NCBI RefSeq assembly: GCF_002813445.1
Contig: NZ_PHHD01000001.1
Span: 2,604,001 to 2,668,000, forward strand
Length of the DNA stretch: 64,000 nt
DNA from: Pseudomonas tolaasii NCPPB 2192
GTDB taxonomy: Bacteria; Pseudomonadota; Gammaproteobacteria; Pseudomonadales; Pseudomonadaceae
Direction of reading: 5' to 3'
The notes beneath the pieces are model-generated. The model was not told where the DNA came from and ran no database searches. It saw nothing but the letters and a program-made list of their open reading frames with translations. Each line of letters starts with the position of its first letter. Positions within the stretch are counted from its first letter, which is position 1. Below, piece after piece: positions 35,235-44,663 of the stretch. The translations under genes were made by a program, and so were the position numbers.

Positions 35235-36401
35235 TTACAGACCGTGAGCCATGGCTTTGTCGATCAGCCAGTTCAGCGAAGGGCCACGGTCGCTGGTCAC
35301 TTCTACCGGGCGGCCGGCGTAGGTGCTGTCCAGCGGTGCGTCAGGCTTGATCTGCACGCGGATGTCGGAGGACAAATCGGCGCTGTTCAGGCTGGTGCTG
35401 CTGACGATGGTGCCGGTGCGCACTTGTTCTTCATCGGCCACCTGGAAGTTCACCGGCGTGCCCGGGCGAACGTCGGCGAACTGGCGATAGGTGAAGCGCG
35501 CTTCCACATTGGCCTGGCTGCCGCGTGGCACCAGTTGGAAAATCACGTCGCCCTTGCTGGCGTATTGGCCGTCGGCAACCAGTTGCTGGGCGACCACGCA
35601 ATCGCAAGGCGACGTCAGGGTGCCGGTCATTTGCTTGCCGAACAGCTCTTCCACCTTGGCTGGTTGCAGTTGGTCTTCGTCCAGATGGCCCTTGAGTACG
35701 TCGAGCATGCTGGTACTGAACGTGGCGAGCGGCGCGCCTTTGGCGGCCACTGCGTCACCTTTGAGCAGGCTTTGCACGGTGCCGTCGCGCGGCATGGTCA
35801 CGTTCATGCCCGGCACGCTGACCAGCCCCGCCTGGGCGTGGCTGACGAAGTACATGCCGTACACCGACTTGAACACAAAACCGAACGCGGCCAGGCCGAC
35901 GATGAAAATGCCCGCGCTGAACGTCACTGCACGCAGGCGGCCGAACGCGGTCATGCCGCTGCCGCTGTCCTTGACCTTGCGCGCCTTGGTGAAGTTGTCA
36001 CGCTGCAGGGTGGCGAGCACGTCCCCCATGGTCACGATGTCACCGGACAGGTGCGAGGTGATCAGGTGGCGCAGGGTGGAAATGTCCTGCGGTTCCAGGT
36101 TCTGGAACTGGCAACCGGTGCGGCCGCTCTGGCGGTCGTAGGAGCGGATCTGCAGCTCCACGTCCATGGCCAGGCCCAGGTTATCGATCACGAATTGCAG
36201 GCGGCCCTTGTGCACTTCGCCGACGGTCAACGGCTGGGTGGAGGTGAAGGCCAGGCCGCCGGCGGACAGGTCGATCACCCGTGCTTCGGTCGGCGTGCGG
36301 TCAGTGTTGAAAAAGCGCAGTTTGGCCGGGATTTTCACGCGGGCATGTTGGCGCTGGGCTTCGGATTCGTGGACAACGTTGACGTTTGCTGGGCTGTTCA
36401 T
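35235..36401 (-). CDS. alg44: Alginate polymerisation co-protein Alg44 (PilZ, c-di-GMP receptor)
   Basis: The 388-residue protein has an N-terminal PilZ domain with RQHAR (Arg17, Arg21) and Asp44 in VIDLSAGGLAF, the same residues that bind cyclic-di-GMP in P. aeruginosa Alg44. One membrane segment follows near residues 170-195, then a periplasmic HlyD-like barrel-sandwich (GTVQSLLKGDAVAAKGAPLA). It activates polymer synthesis by Alg8 when c-di-GMP is bound. It is 37 bp from alg8 and 9 bp from algK. Confidence 0.96.
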   Translation of the reverse strand: MNSPANVNVVHESEAQRQHARVKIPAKLRFFNTDRTPTEARVIDLSAGGLAFTSTQPLTVGEVHKGRLQFVIDNLGLAMDVELQIRSYDRQSGRTGCQFQNLEPQDISTLRHLITSHLSGDIVTMGDVLATLQRDNFTKARKVKDSGSGMTAFGRLRAVTFSAGIFIVGLAAFGFVFKSVYGMYFVSHAQAGLVSVPGMNVTMPRDGTVQSLLKGDAVAAKGAPLATFSTSMLDVLKGHLDEDQLQPAKVEELFGKQMTGTLTSPCDCVVAQQLVADGQYASKGDVIFQLVPRGSQANVEARFTYRQFADVRPGTPVNFQVADEEQVRTGTIVSSTSLNSADLSSDIRVQIKPDAPLDSTYAGRPVEVTSDRGPSLNWLIDKAMAHGL

Positions 36402-36438
36402 AATGTTCGGTTTCCTAGTTAATTCAGGCTTGGCAGGG

Positions 36439-37920
36439 TCAGACCATCATCAGCAACACGGCGACGAAAATGCTGCCGGCGGAGAAGGTCATGGTCCGAG
36501 ACGACCAGGTGTTGAACCAACGTTGAAAGCTGGCCAAATCGCGGGTCAGTTTGGTGTCCTGGCGGGTCCAGGACTGTTGATCAAGGCGGAAGAACACGTA
36601 GATCTTCACCAGCGCGCCCATGATCTGGTTGTAATAGAGAATCACCGGGTAGGCCGGGCCGATGCTGTGGCCGGAGCACGACAGCAACAGGGTGAGAATC
36701 AGGCGGGTGATACCGATCCACAGCAGGTAGGCGAGGATGAACGCGCCGCCGTATTTGAAGGTGGCGATGATCGCCACGGTCAAACCGAGCAGGGAGGTCC
36801 ACATCGACACGCGCTGGTCGAACAGCACGATGCTGGTGAACAGGCCGAGGCGGCGTACACCCAGGCCCAGGGCGCGGGAGCTCTGGCGCAGGTTGTTGCC
36901 GTACCAGCGGAACATCAGCTTGCGGCTGGCCTTGATGAAGCTCTTTTCCGGCGGGTGTTCCACGGTGTTGATCGCGGCGTCCGGCACGTAGAAGGTGTCG
37001 TAGCCCAGGCGCATCAGGCTGAACCAGCTGGACTTGTCGTCACCGGTGAGAAACTTGAAGCGGCCCAGGCGCCAGTGTTGCAGCGAGTCGCTTTCCACGT
37101 CGGCGATAAAGCCGGGGTCGGTGACCACGCTGGCACGAAACACCGACATGCGGCCGGTCATGGTCAGCACGCGCTTGGACAGGGCCATGGAGCACATGTT
37201 GATGTGACGCTGGGCGAAGCGCAGCTTGTGCCATTCGCTCATGATGTAACCGCCGCGCACTTCGCAGAATTCGTTGGTGGTCAGGCCGCCGACGTTGCCG
37301 AACAGCTGGAACCACGGCACGGTTTTGCGGACCACACCTTCGGCGAGCACGGTGTCACCGTCGATCACGGCCACCACGGCGCGGTTATCCGGCAGGTGGC
37401 GGGAGATGGCGCGGAAACCGAAGGCCAGGCCGTCGCGCTTGCCGGTACCGGCGATGCGCACGAAGTCGAGCTTCACGTGTTCCGGCGGGTTCATGCGTTC
37501 CCACAGGCTTTTCACCAGCAACTCGTCGGACATTTCCACCAGCGAGCACACCACGGTGGTGGGGAAGCCGCATTCGATGGCTTCGCGAATCACCGAGCTG
37601 TACACCTGCGCGGTGGTCAGCGCGTCGATACGAAAACTGGTGACCATCAGGAACACATGGGATGGGTCGGCGGCCTTGCCCAGCTTGCGTACCTTGCGGC
37701 GCAGGTGCGGGTAGACCACGTACAGGAACAGCATGCCGCGAAAGAAATGCGTAGCGCCCATCGAGTAGCGCCAGATACCCACGGCGCCAATCAGGAAAAT
37801 AAAATTCTTCGACTGCGAGTCGAACGTGCTCGCCGGCAGCAGCAGGGCGAGTCCCATCAGCAGGCTCAAAAAGAACAGCCAGCCGGCGGATTGAAGGAGT
37901 ACGTGTTTTAACTTGGACAT
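36439..37920 (-). CDS. alg8: Alginate synthase glycosyltransferase Alg8
   Basis: The 493-residue inner-membrane GT2 polymerase has N-terminal (AGWLFFLSLLMGLALLLP) and C-terminal membrane segments flanking a cytoplasmic transferase domain. The metal/UDP-type acidic motif is in VVAVIDGDTVLAEG and the processive-enzyme QxxRW-like stretch is KLMFRWYGNN. It polymerises mannuronate from GDP-mannuronate with Alg44. The ATG at 37920 (MSKLKHVLLQ) was preferred over the ATG three codons upstream on family length. Neither has a strong Shine-Dalgarno sequence. Confidence 0.95.
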   Translation of the reverse strand: MSKLKHVLLQSAGWLFFLSLLMGLALLLPASTFDSQSKNFIFLIGAVGIWRYSMGATHFFRGMLFLYVVYPHLRRKVRKLGKAADPSHVFLMVTSFRIDALTTAQVYSSVIREAIECGFPTTVVCSLVEMSDELLVKSLWERMNPPEHVKLDFVRIAGTGKRDGLAFGFRAISRHLPDNRAVVAVIDGDTVLAEGVVRKTVPWFQLFGNVGGLTTNEFCEVRGGYIMSEWHKLRFAQRHINMCSMALSKRVLTMTGRMSVFRASVVTDPGFIADVESDSLQHWRLGRFKFLTGDDKSSWFSLMRLGYDTFYVPDAAINTVEHPPEKSFIKASRKLMFRWYGNNLRQSSRALGLGVRRLGLFTSIVLFDQRVSMWTSLLGLTVAIIATFKYGGAFILAYLLWIGITRLILTLLLSCSGHSIGPAYPVILYYNQIMGALVKIYVFFRLDQQSWTRQDTKLTRDLASFQRWFNTWSSRTMTFSAGSIFVAVLLMMV

Positions 37921-38001
37921 AAGTGTCATCCGAAGGTGAAGAAGGCTCCCGGCTGCAAGCGCTGGGGAAGTACGCTTGCAGCCCGGAACTCGCCGTTGCT
38001 G

Positions 38002-39318
38002 TTACCAGCAAATGCCTTCGGTACGGCTACCGGCGCTGGTGGCGTTGGCCATGAAGCCCACCAGGTCGATCACTTGCTTGCCGTGTGGAGCGTTGTGCGC
38101 CAGGGCACGGAATTTCTCGTCGCGGTTACCGAGGATGATCACGTCGGAGTTGTTGATCACGTCATCGAAGTCCGAGTTGAGCAGGGACGACACATGCGGG
38201 ATCTTGCCTTCGATGTAGTCCTTGTTCGCGCCATGGACGCGGGCGTACTCGACGTTGCTGTCGTAGATGCTCAGGTCGAAGCCCTTGCCGATGAGCATTT
38301 CCGCGAGTTCCACCAGCGGGCTTTCGCGCAGGTCGTCGGTACCGGCCTTGAAGCTCAGGCCCAGCAGCGCGACTTTGCGTTTGTCGTGGCTGGAGACGAT
38401 ATCGAAGGCGTTTTGCACCTGGGATTCGTTACTGCGCATCAGCGAGTTGAGCAGCGGCGCTTGCACGTCCAGTGAGCCTGCGCGGTAGGTCAGGGCGCGC
38501 ACGTCTTTGGGCAGGCACGAGCCGCCGAACGCGAAGCCTGGGCGCATGTAGTACTGGGACAGGTTGAGGGTCTTGTCCTGGCAGACCACTTCCATCACTT
38601 CGCGACCGTCGACGCCGACGGCCTTGGCAATGTTGCCGATCTCGTTGGCGAAGGTGACTTTGGTGGCGTGCCACACGTTGCAGGTGTACTTGATCATTTC
38701 GGCAACGGCGATGTCCTTGCGGATGATCGGTGCGTCGAGCTCTTCGTACAGCGACTGCAGGACATCGCCGGAGGCTTTGTCGAACTCGCCGATAACGGTC
38801 ATCGGTGGCAAGTCGTAGTCGGCGATGGCGGTGGATTCACGCAGGAATTCCGGGTTGACCGCGACGCCGAAGTCGACGCCGGCTTTTTTGCCCGAGCAGT
38901 CTTCCAGGATCGGGATCACCACGTTGGCCACGGTGCCCGGCAATACGGTGCTGCGCACGACCACGGTGTGGCGGGTGGCTTTGTCGCGCAGGACAAAACC
39001 GATTTCGCGGCACACGGCTTCGATGTAATCGAGTTCCAGGTCGCCGTTTTTCTTGCTTGGCGTGCCGACGCAAATCATCGACAGGTCGGTGTCGCGAATG
39101 GCTTCGGCGAAGTTGGTGGTGCCGCGCAGTCGACCGGTTTGAATACCCTGGCTCAACAGTTCGCCCAGACCCGGTTCAACAATGGGCGATTTGCCGGCGT
39201 TGATCAGGTCGATCTTATCCTTGGAGATGTCTACGCCGACCACTTCGTGGCCCCGTGCAGACAGGCAACCGGCACACACCGCGCCAACGTAACCCAAACC
39301 AAATATGCTGATGCGCAT
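38002..39318 (-). CDS. algD: GDP-mannose 6-dehydrogenase
   Basis: The 438-residue NAD-dependent four-electron dehydrogenase makes GDP-mannuronate, the committed step of alginate synthesis. The N-terminal Rossmann motif is GLGYVGAVCAG, the second sugar-nucleotide domain is C-terminal, and the catalytic Cys268 in GFAFGGSCLPKD sits at the known position. It is the first gene of the alginate operon, preceded by a leader of about 465 nt and an AlgU-type promoter. GAGGTAAATGCG upstream of the start codon provides the ribosome-binding site. Confidence 0.96.
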   Translation of the reverse strand: MRISIFGLGYVGAVCAGCLSARGHEVVGVDISKDKIDLINAGKSPIVEPGLGELLSQGIQTGRLRGTTNFAEAIRDTDLSMICVGTPSKKNGDLELDYIEAVCREIGFVLRDKATRHTVVVRSTVLPGTVANVVIPILEDCSGKKAGVDFGVAVNPEFLRESTAIADYDLPPMTVIGEFDKASGDVLQSLYEELDAPIIRKDIAVAEMIKYTCNVWHATKVTFANEIGNIAKAVGVDGREVMEVVCQDKTLNLSQYYMRPGFAFGGSCLPKDVRALTYRAGSLDVQAPLLNSLMRSNESQVQNAFDIVSSHDKRKVALLGLSFKAGTDDLRESPLVELAEMLIGKGFDLSIYDSNVEYARVHGANKDYIEGKIPHVSSLLNSDFDDVINNSDVIILGNRDEKFRALAHNAPHGKQVIDLVGFMANATSAGSRTEGICW

Positions 39319-39789
39319 CGCATTTACCTCTTTATTAATCACGCCAATTAGATGGCCGGAGTTCATGTTTGCAAGCGTCACTGAATGCCGCGCAAGTTAG
39401 GCGAATAGACGCCGACTTACCGCGTGCAGGCATGTTAATTAGCGAGTGACTAACTATTGCACTCAAGTTGTGCGCAACATGGCCTTGTTATTGGGGCTTG
39501 CCCTCAAATGCAGCCGGGCTTCCTGCTGGAAGGGCCCGACGCCGGTGCCGCAAGGGTTTGATACAGGCTGATAGCCTTTAAATATCAATGCCTTGGGTGT
39601 CATCACCGACACATTCAGGTAAGCGCTGCCTTGGCCTATAGGGGATAGCAACCAGTCCTTATCGCCGCCCTCAACTCAATCAGTTGATGAAGTGACCCTT
39701 GTTAATAAGTTGATATGACAACTTGATTACTTCCTTGGGTCTCCATGTAAGTCATCTCTTACAGAATCAGAGAATTTCGTTACCGGTGG
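39319..39789 (-). other. Long untranslated leader of the alginate transcript
   Basis: About 465 nt lie between the predicted AlgU start site and algD, with no convincing gene. A 62-codon frame at 39463-39651 lacks a ribosome-binding site. The leader is less G+C-rich than the flanking genes. Long algD leaders are known in Pseudomonas and are targets of post-transcriptional control; no specific structure is claimed here. Confidence 0.55.
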
Positions 39790-39816
39790 TATGAGCCGCG
39801 TGTTTTGATGAAGTTC
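39790..39816 (-). promoter_or_regulatory. AlgU/sigma-22 promoter of the alginate operon
   Basis: Reading the minus strand, GAACTT (39811-39816) is followed after 16 bp by TCATA (39790-39794). This matches the extracytoplasmic sigma consensus GAACTT-N16/17-TCtgA. It is the only good match found in the algD upstream region and is oriented toward algD. Confidence 0.75.
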
Positions 39817-40081
39817 CGGGCCGCTCATCCTGTTTCCCGAAATTTCTTGAAATATTAGAAAAGATGGCACTGGTAGTATATTGATAGCACTTGCTACTTG
39901 GGCCAGTAGTTGCAGGTAGTTGGCGTGCGGGGATAGTTTTGTGCCACTACTGTTAAAAAAAAGTGGTGCCACTACGAAAAAAAATGACGAATGTCGAGTG
40001 AAAGATTCGTTAGGAATGCGACTGTATGTTTTTTGACGTCAAAATAATGACATATTGAAGGGCGAAATACGGTGAAAAAAA
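39817..40081 (-). promoter_or_regulatory. A+T-rich upstream activating region of algD
   Basis: This 265-bp stretch is clearly A+T-richer than its surroundings, with runs of A/T such as TTTTTTTTCGTAG. It holds no gene. A GACATTCGTC stretch (39986-39995, minus strand) partly resembles the AlgR core (CCGTTCGTC). Its features fit a bendable activator-binding region as known upstream of algD, but individual sites are uncertain. Confidence 0.4.
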
Positions 40082-40154
40082 TGTGGGAGCTGGCTTGCCT
40101 GGGATGGCGGTGTTGAATTCACCGACGCTATCGCAGGCAAGCCAGCTCCCACAT
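40082..40154. repeat. REP doublet
   Basis: Inverted REP arms (TGTGGGAGCTGGCTTGCCTG / complement) lie between the algD upstream region and the end of yaaA. They separate the two transcription units. Confidence 0.9.
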
Positions 40155-40179
40155 TTGAATATCTGTGCTGTTGAGGGCC

Positions 40180-40959
40180 TTATTCCGGTGCGTGATCGCG
40201 CAGAAACACCAGGTTGTCGGGCTTGGACTGCTCCGCATTGAAGCGATACCCCTGCACGTCAAACTCCTTGAGCCTGACCGGGTCGTTGATGCGTTCTTCA
40301 ATCACAAAGCGGCTCATCATGCCCCGGGCCTTTTTGGCGTAGAAGCTGATGATCTTGTACTGGCCGTTTTTCAGGTCCTTGAACTCGGTGTTGATAATGC
40401 GCGCGTTCAGGGCCGTGCGCTTGACCGCCGAGAAGTACTCGTTGGACGCCAGGTTGAGCAGCACGTCATCGCCTTGTTCGGCCAGCGCTTCGTTGAGCCA
40501 TTCGCTGATGCGCGTACCCCAGAATGCGTACAGGTCCTTGCCACGGGCGTTGGGCAGTTTGGTACCCATTTCCAGGCGGTACGGCATCATCAGGTCCAGC
40601 GGGCGCAGCAGGCCATAGAGGCCCGAGAGCATGCGCAGGTGGTCCTGGGCGTAACTGAAGTCGGCATCCGTGAAGGTGTCGGCGTTGAGGCCGGTGTACA
40701 CGTCACCCTTGAAGGCCAGCAGCGCCTGCTTGGCGTTGGCCTGAGTGAACGCCGGGGTCCAGCTGCCAAAGCGTGCGGCGTTGAGGCCGCCGATCTTGTC
40801 GGAGACGTGCATCAACTCGCTGATTTGCGCCGGGGTCAGCTCGCGCAGTTGCTCGATCAGCTCCTGGGAGTGGTCGAGGTATTGCGGCTGGGTGAAGCGC
40901 GGGGTGGCCGGTTTGGACTCGAAATCGAGGGTTTTGGCGGGGGAAATCACCATCAGCAT
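40180..40959 (-). CDS. yaaA: Peroxide stress protein YaaA (DUF328)
   Basis: The 259-residue cytoplasmic protein opens with MLMVISPAKTLDFES and ends with ERINDPVRLKEFDVQGYRFN, both hallmark blocks of YaaA. The basic DNA-binding fold protects against oxidative damage and limits free iron during peroxide stress in E. coli. It is transcribed toward the alginate operon but separated by a REP. Upstream of it the truncated rhs gene ends within 115 bp. Confidence 0.92.
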   Translation of the reverse strand: MLMVISPAKTLDFESKPATPRFTQPQYLDHSQELIEQLRELTPAQISELMHVSDKIGGLNAARFGSWTPAFTQANAKQALLAFKGDVYTGLNADTFTDADFSYAQDHLRMLSGLYGLLRPLDLMMPYRLEMGTKLPNARGKDLYAFWGTRISEWLNEALAEQGDDVLLNLASNEYFSAVKRTALNARIINTEFKDLKNGQYKIISFYAKKARGMMSRFVIEERINDPVRLKEFDVQGYRFNAEQSKPDNLVFLRDHAPE

Positions 40960-41072
40960 GAAGTTGGCTCCTGTAATCGTGGGAGGGATTCTAGGGGCTG
41001 GGGCGGTTTGACTCCACCTATGATGGCGATAGATGCCTGTGGATGCGGGCTAAATGACCATAGTTTCTCGAG

Positions 41073-44000
41073 TCATCGGCCGGCAGAGCAGCGATTGCGT
41101 TTGTTATCTAACACATGCATGCGGTTGTGTTTGACGTAGTCGCCCATGCGGCCAGTGGGCAGCAGGTTAGCCGCAGCGTCGTAGTTGTAGGTTTCGCGGT
41201 GTAGCTCCGGGTTGTGTGGGTTGCTGTGACGATGGTCGCGCATGCGTTCGGTGGCGTCGTAAATATAGTGTTCGTTGCCCACGACACTTTTGCCGTGGCT
41301 CTGGCCGAGGAAGCGTCCGAGCAGGCCGTCGTCCGGCAGCGATTGGCGGGGATCGCTACCGCCCCGGCGTTGGGTCTGGGTCAGGCGCTCAATGATCAGG
41401 TTGTCGCTGGCGTCGTACTCGTAACGTTTATCCAGCAGGGGCAGTTCTTCACGCGCGGCGTTGCGGTAGTGCAGGGATTTTTGGCTGAGGCGTCCGCTGC
41501 GGTCGTAGCGGGTTCGGGTGAGCAGGCTGCCCTGGGTACGCAGGACTTCATCGTGCAGTTGGTCGCGTTCGAAATCGCAGATCACCCGGCCGTTGAGGTT
41601 GAGCTGGTGCAGGTGGCCGCTGCCGTAGTACAGGTGGTTGAGTTGACGTTTGTCGGGCAGGGTCAGGGTTTCAAGATTGCCCAAGGCGTCGTAGTGATAA
41701 CCCAGCTCGCCGGCGTGGCTGGTTTCGGTGAGCAGTCGACCGAGGGCGTCATAGCGAAACTTCAGTTGCTGCTGTTCGCCGTTGTGAGCTTTAAAAGTGA
41801 TCGCGAGCAGGTTATCGGCAGCATCGTAGGCATAGTCAGTAACGCCGTCATCGGTCGTTTTACGCAGCAATCGGCCCACTGCATCGCGGGTGAAGCGATG
41901 TCGAATGGGGACGTCTGACTCCAGAGGCGGCGGGCCGTCCTCATAGGTGGTGCGCGGTTCCGGCGCTGGCGTGGGGTGGGCGTCAGTACCCGTGATGTCG
42001 TCCACCGCGTTGTAGTGGTAAACGCGGTAGCTGCCGTCCAAATCCGCCTGGGCGGTCAGGCGATCCAGGGCATCCCACTTGAAGCGGTAAGCCTCGTCGT
42101 TCCCGTTGCGCAATTCCTGCAAACGCCCGTAGGCGTCATAACTGAAACGCACCTTTTGCCCCAGCGCATCGATGCGCTGCTGGATCCGCCCGCTGGGGTC
42201 GTAGTGGTACTGGGTGCGCAGGTTGGCCGGGTCGGTGTACTCGGTGAGCTGGCTGGCGAGGTTGCGCTGGTAGCGGTCGATGCGTCCGTCTGGGCGCTCG
42301 CTTTCGATCAGTTGGCCGCGCAGATCGTAGCGGTACTGAGTGGTCTCGCCACGGGCATTGGTGCTGGCGCACAGGTAGCCGCGCTCGTCGTAGCGGTAGT
42401 GGCTTTCCGAGTTGGAGCAATCGCGATACAGCAGCAGTTGCCCATAGCGGTTCCATGCCAGGGTCTTGGGTTTGTCGTGGGCATCGACGATCTCCACCAC
42501 CTGGCCTTGAGGGTCATGGCGGTAGCGGGTGATGTGCCCAAGCGGGTCCTTTTCGCTGAGCAGGTTGCCGCGTTCGTCGTAGCTGAAGGTGCGGGTGTGC
42601 CCGCCGCGATCAGTGATGCTCAGCGGCAGTGCCCAGTGTTCGGTGTAGACGATATGTTCGTTGCGCCCGAGCGGGTCGCGGGTCTCGATCAGGCGGCCGA
42701 GGTCATCGTAGACGTAGTGCCATTCGCCACCTTGCGGGTCGGTGGTTTTGAGCAGTTGCCCGGCGAGCAGGTCGCTGTGCCAACACTGGCCCAGCGGGTC
42801 GATGTGGTGGTAGACCTCGTACAACGTGCCCCAGTAATAGCGGTCTTCGCGGCCAAGGCTGTCAACGACAAGGGTTTCGCCCTTGGCCAGGTCGTAGTGA
42901 AAACGATAGTCCTCGCCATCGCTGCCCCAGTGGCGGGTGACCCGCCATTCATGGTCGGGTTGCGGTTCCAGCAAAGGTGGAAGGGTGTAGGGCGTACCGT
43001 CGGCGCGAACGGGTCGCGGGCGTTGCTCGGGGACTTTGAAAGATGCCCAGGCATAGTGACGCGTGGCGCCAGTGGGCAGTGTATGACTGCTCATGTAGCG
43101 TTCGGGCGTATAGGTAAAGCGTCGCAGCACCTGGTCGTTGGCATCGAGCACTGCGTTCAGGTCGCCATGGTTGTCATAGCGGTAGTGCACCAAAAGCTCG
43201 CTGCGCTGCAGGTGGCCGGGGCCTTCGTCACTGAAGTACAGGCGCTCAACCCGCTCCACCCGGCGTGGGTGTCGGTCGTTGTAGCGCAGGCGCACGGTGA
43301 TGCGGCTGTTCGGGTCGAGCAGGTGCAGCAATCGGCCCAGGTCGTCATGGTGCAGGCTGACGGTATTGCGGTTGCGGTCGCCCAGGCGTACCAGGCGTGA
43401 ACGTTGCGGGTTGTGCGGGTCGGTTTCAAAGACCTGATACAGGCCGTCATGGATGTCCTCGACTACCGTCAGGCCATTGCCCATCTCGAAGAACGCCAAG
43501 CCATCGAGGGGGCTGACAAAACGATTGCCGGGCTGAAGTTGCCCAAGCTCCAGGCGCTCACCCTCGGCGTTGACATAGACCCACAGGTCGCCGCCGTCCG
43601 GGTGCGGCACGCGCAGGATTTCAACTTCGTAGAACACGCTCCAGCCGACGCCGAATAGCCCGTTGTCGCGCCGGTCATTGCTGTTGTACCGACGTGCCCA
43701 CACGATGGGCAGGAGGCCGGGGAGGGTGAAGTCCAGATCTTCCGGGCCGTCCTGGAGCTTGCTGCCGGTGGACACCGCCACCGGGTTGCCCACGGTGCAG
43801 CTCTTCGGGCCGAACTTCCTCGCGATGAGGATGCCGGCAATGATGCCCGCCGCCATGCCGATCTTGCTTTTTCCACCTTGAATGGGCCGCACCACCAAAG
43901 GCTCACCGCCGATGCGAACGTCGGGTGACACGTCGGTCTCTGAGCCGACGGTGGCCTCGCAGGTGGTGCGATCACCACTACGGGCGGCGGGCTGGCCATT

Positions 44001-44621
44001 GATGAAGACTTCCGAGGAACCTTCGGCCAGGTACTGCGTGGGCATGGGCAGGTGCCGCATGCACGCCACCTGGTCCAGTTCGGCGGGCCGGGTTCCACTG
44101 GCAGGTTCGGCCACCATGGGCGGGTTGATGATCCCGTCGATGGTTTGGTAAATGGCAACTGCGGGATTTAGTCCGACGAGCACACCGAAAATAGTGTCCA
44201 TCACGCTGGGCTTGGGGGAAGGCTCGTCCGGCTCATCGGTTTGTGTGCCGGCGGCACGGGCTGCCAGTTGGCTATTGATTCGGGTATCAACCGAACCGCT
44301 TGCGATGTTCCCCTGAGGGGTCGGGGGAATGATTGCGTTGAAAAAGTCACTGCACGCATCGCTGAAGTGTTCACCGATGGATTTGTCACCGGCAGGAATC
44401 AAACTTGTCGCGGTGACCAGCAACCCGGCGCCTATGCTGATCACCACCGCGCCTGCGGCTGCGACGGCAGCGGCGCCAATGACGAAAGGCGCTGCCGCGA
44501 TGACTGCAGCAGTGACAGCGGCATACACGGCAGCTTCTGCGACGGTGGCAAGGATTTCAGCCCATACGGAGGTATGCAGTATGGGGTCGCCCACACGGGC
44601 GGCGTGTACGGTGTCTGCCAC
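41073..44621 (-). CDS. PAAR/Rhs-repeat protein, 3'-truncated (no toxin tip)
   Basis: The 1182-residue protein has an N-terminal PAAR-like region with a membrane-crossing block (residues about 20-75, Ala/Val-rich). Further PAAR elements are SSEVFINGQPAARSGDRTTC and DVRIGGEPLVVRP. A DUF6531 segment (GNPVAVSTGSKLQDGPEDLD) is followed by more than 20 YD repeats (YDxxGRLxxxxD). This is the layout of type VI secretion Rhs effectors. It stops at DNKRNRCSAGR, before the conserved PxxxxDPxGLxGG boundary and the variable toxin domain. After the stop, LEKLWS resembles a continuing Rhs frame for a few codons and then homology ends. It is probably a remnant that can no longer deliver a toxin. The ribosome-binding site is AGGAAG. 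Confidence 0.85.
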   Translation of the reverse strand: MADTVHAARVGDPILHTSVWAEILATVAEAAVYAAVTAAVIAAAPFVIGAAAVAAAGAVVISIGAGLLVTATSLIPAGDKSIGEHFSDACSDFFNAIIPPTPQGNIASGSVDTRINSQLAARAAGTQTDEPDEPSPKPSVMDTIFGVLVGLNPAVAIYQTIDGIINPPMVAEPASGTRPAELDQVACMRHLPMPTQYLAEGSSEVFINGQPAARSGDRTTCEATVGSETDVSPDVRIGGEPLVVRPIQGGKSKIGMAAGIIAGILIARKFGPKSCTVGNPVAVSTGSKLQDGPEDLDFTLPGLLPIVWARRYNSNDRRDNGLFGVGWSVFYEVEILRVPHPDGGDLWVYVNAEGERLELGQLQPGNRFVSPLDGLAFFEMGNGLTVVEDIHDGLYQVFETDPHNPQRSRLVRLGDRNRNTVSLHHDDLGRLLHLLDPNSRITVRLRYNDRHPRRVERVERLYFSDEGPGHLQRSELLVHYRYDNHGDLNAVLDANDQVLRRFTYTPERYMSSHTLPTGATRHYAWASFKVPEQRPRPVRADGTPYTLPPLLEPQPDHEWRVTRHWGSDGEDYRFHYDLAKGETLVVDSLGREDRYYWGTLYEVYHHIDPLGQCWHSDLLAGQLLKTTDPQGGEWHYVYDDLGRLIETRDPLGRNEHIVYTEHWALPLSITDRGGHTRTFSYDERGNLLSEKDPLGHITRYRHDPQGQVVEIVDAHDKPKTLAWNRYGQLLLYRDCSNSESHYRYDERGYLCASTNARGETTQYRYDLRGQLIESERPDGRIDRYQRNLASQLTEYTDPANLRTQYHYDPSGRIQQRIDALGQKVRFSYDAYGRLQELRNGNDEAYRFKWDALDRLTAQADLDGSYRVYHYNAVDDITGTDAHPTPAPEPRTTYEDGPPPLESDVPIRHRFTRDAVGRLLRKTTDDGVTDYAYDAADNLLAITFKAHNGEQQQLKFRYDALGRLLTETSHAGELGYHYDALGNLETLTLPDKRQLNHLYYGSGHLHQLNLNGRVICDFERDQLHDEVLRTQGSLLTRTRYDRSGRLSQKSLHYRNAAREELPLLDKRYEYDASDNLIIERLTQTQRRGGSDPRQSLPDDGLLGRFLGQSHGKSVVGNEHYIYDATERMRDHRHSNPHNPELHRETYNYDAAANLLPTGRMGDYVKHNRMHVLDNKRNRCSAGR

Positions 44622-44663
44622 GAATCATCTTCCTTGCGATCAGGTCAGTTCGAGAAGAACGGC

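Noticed and set aside
39463..39651. 62-codon frame in the algD leader
   Set aside because: No Shine-Dalgarno sequence and no recognisable motif; lies in a region expected to be untranslated leader. It cannot be excluded as a leader peptide but is not supported.
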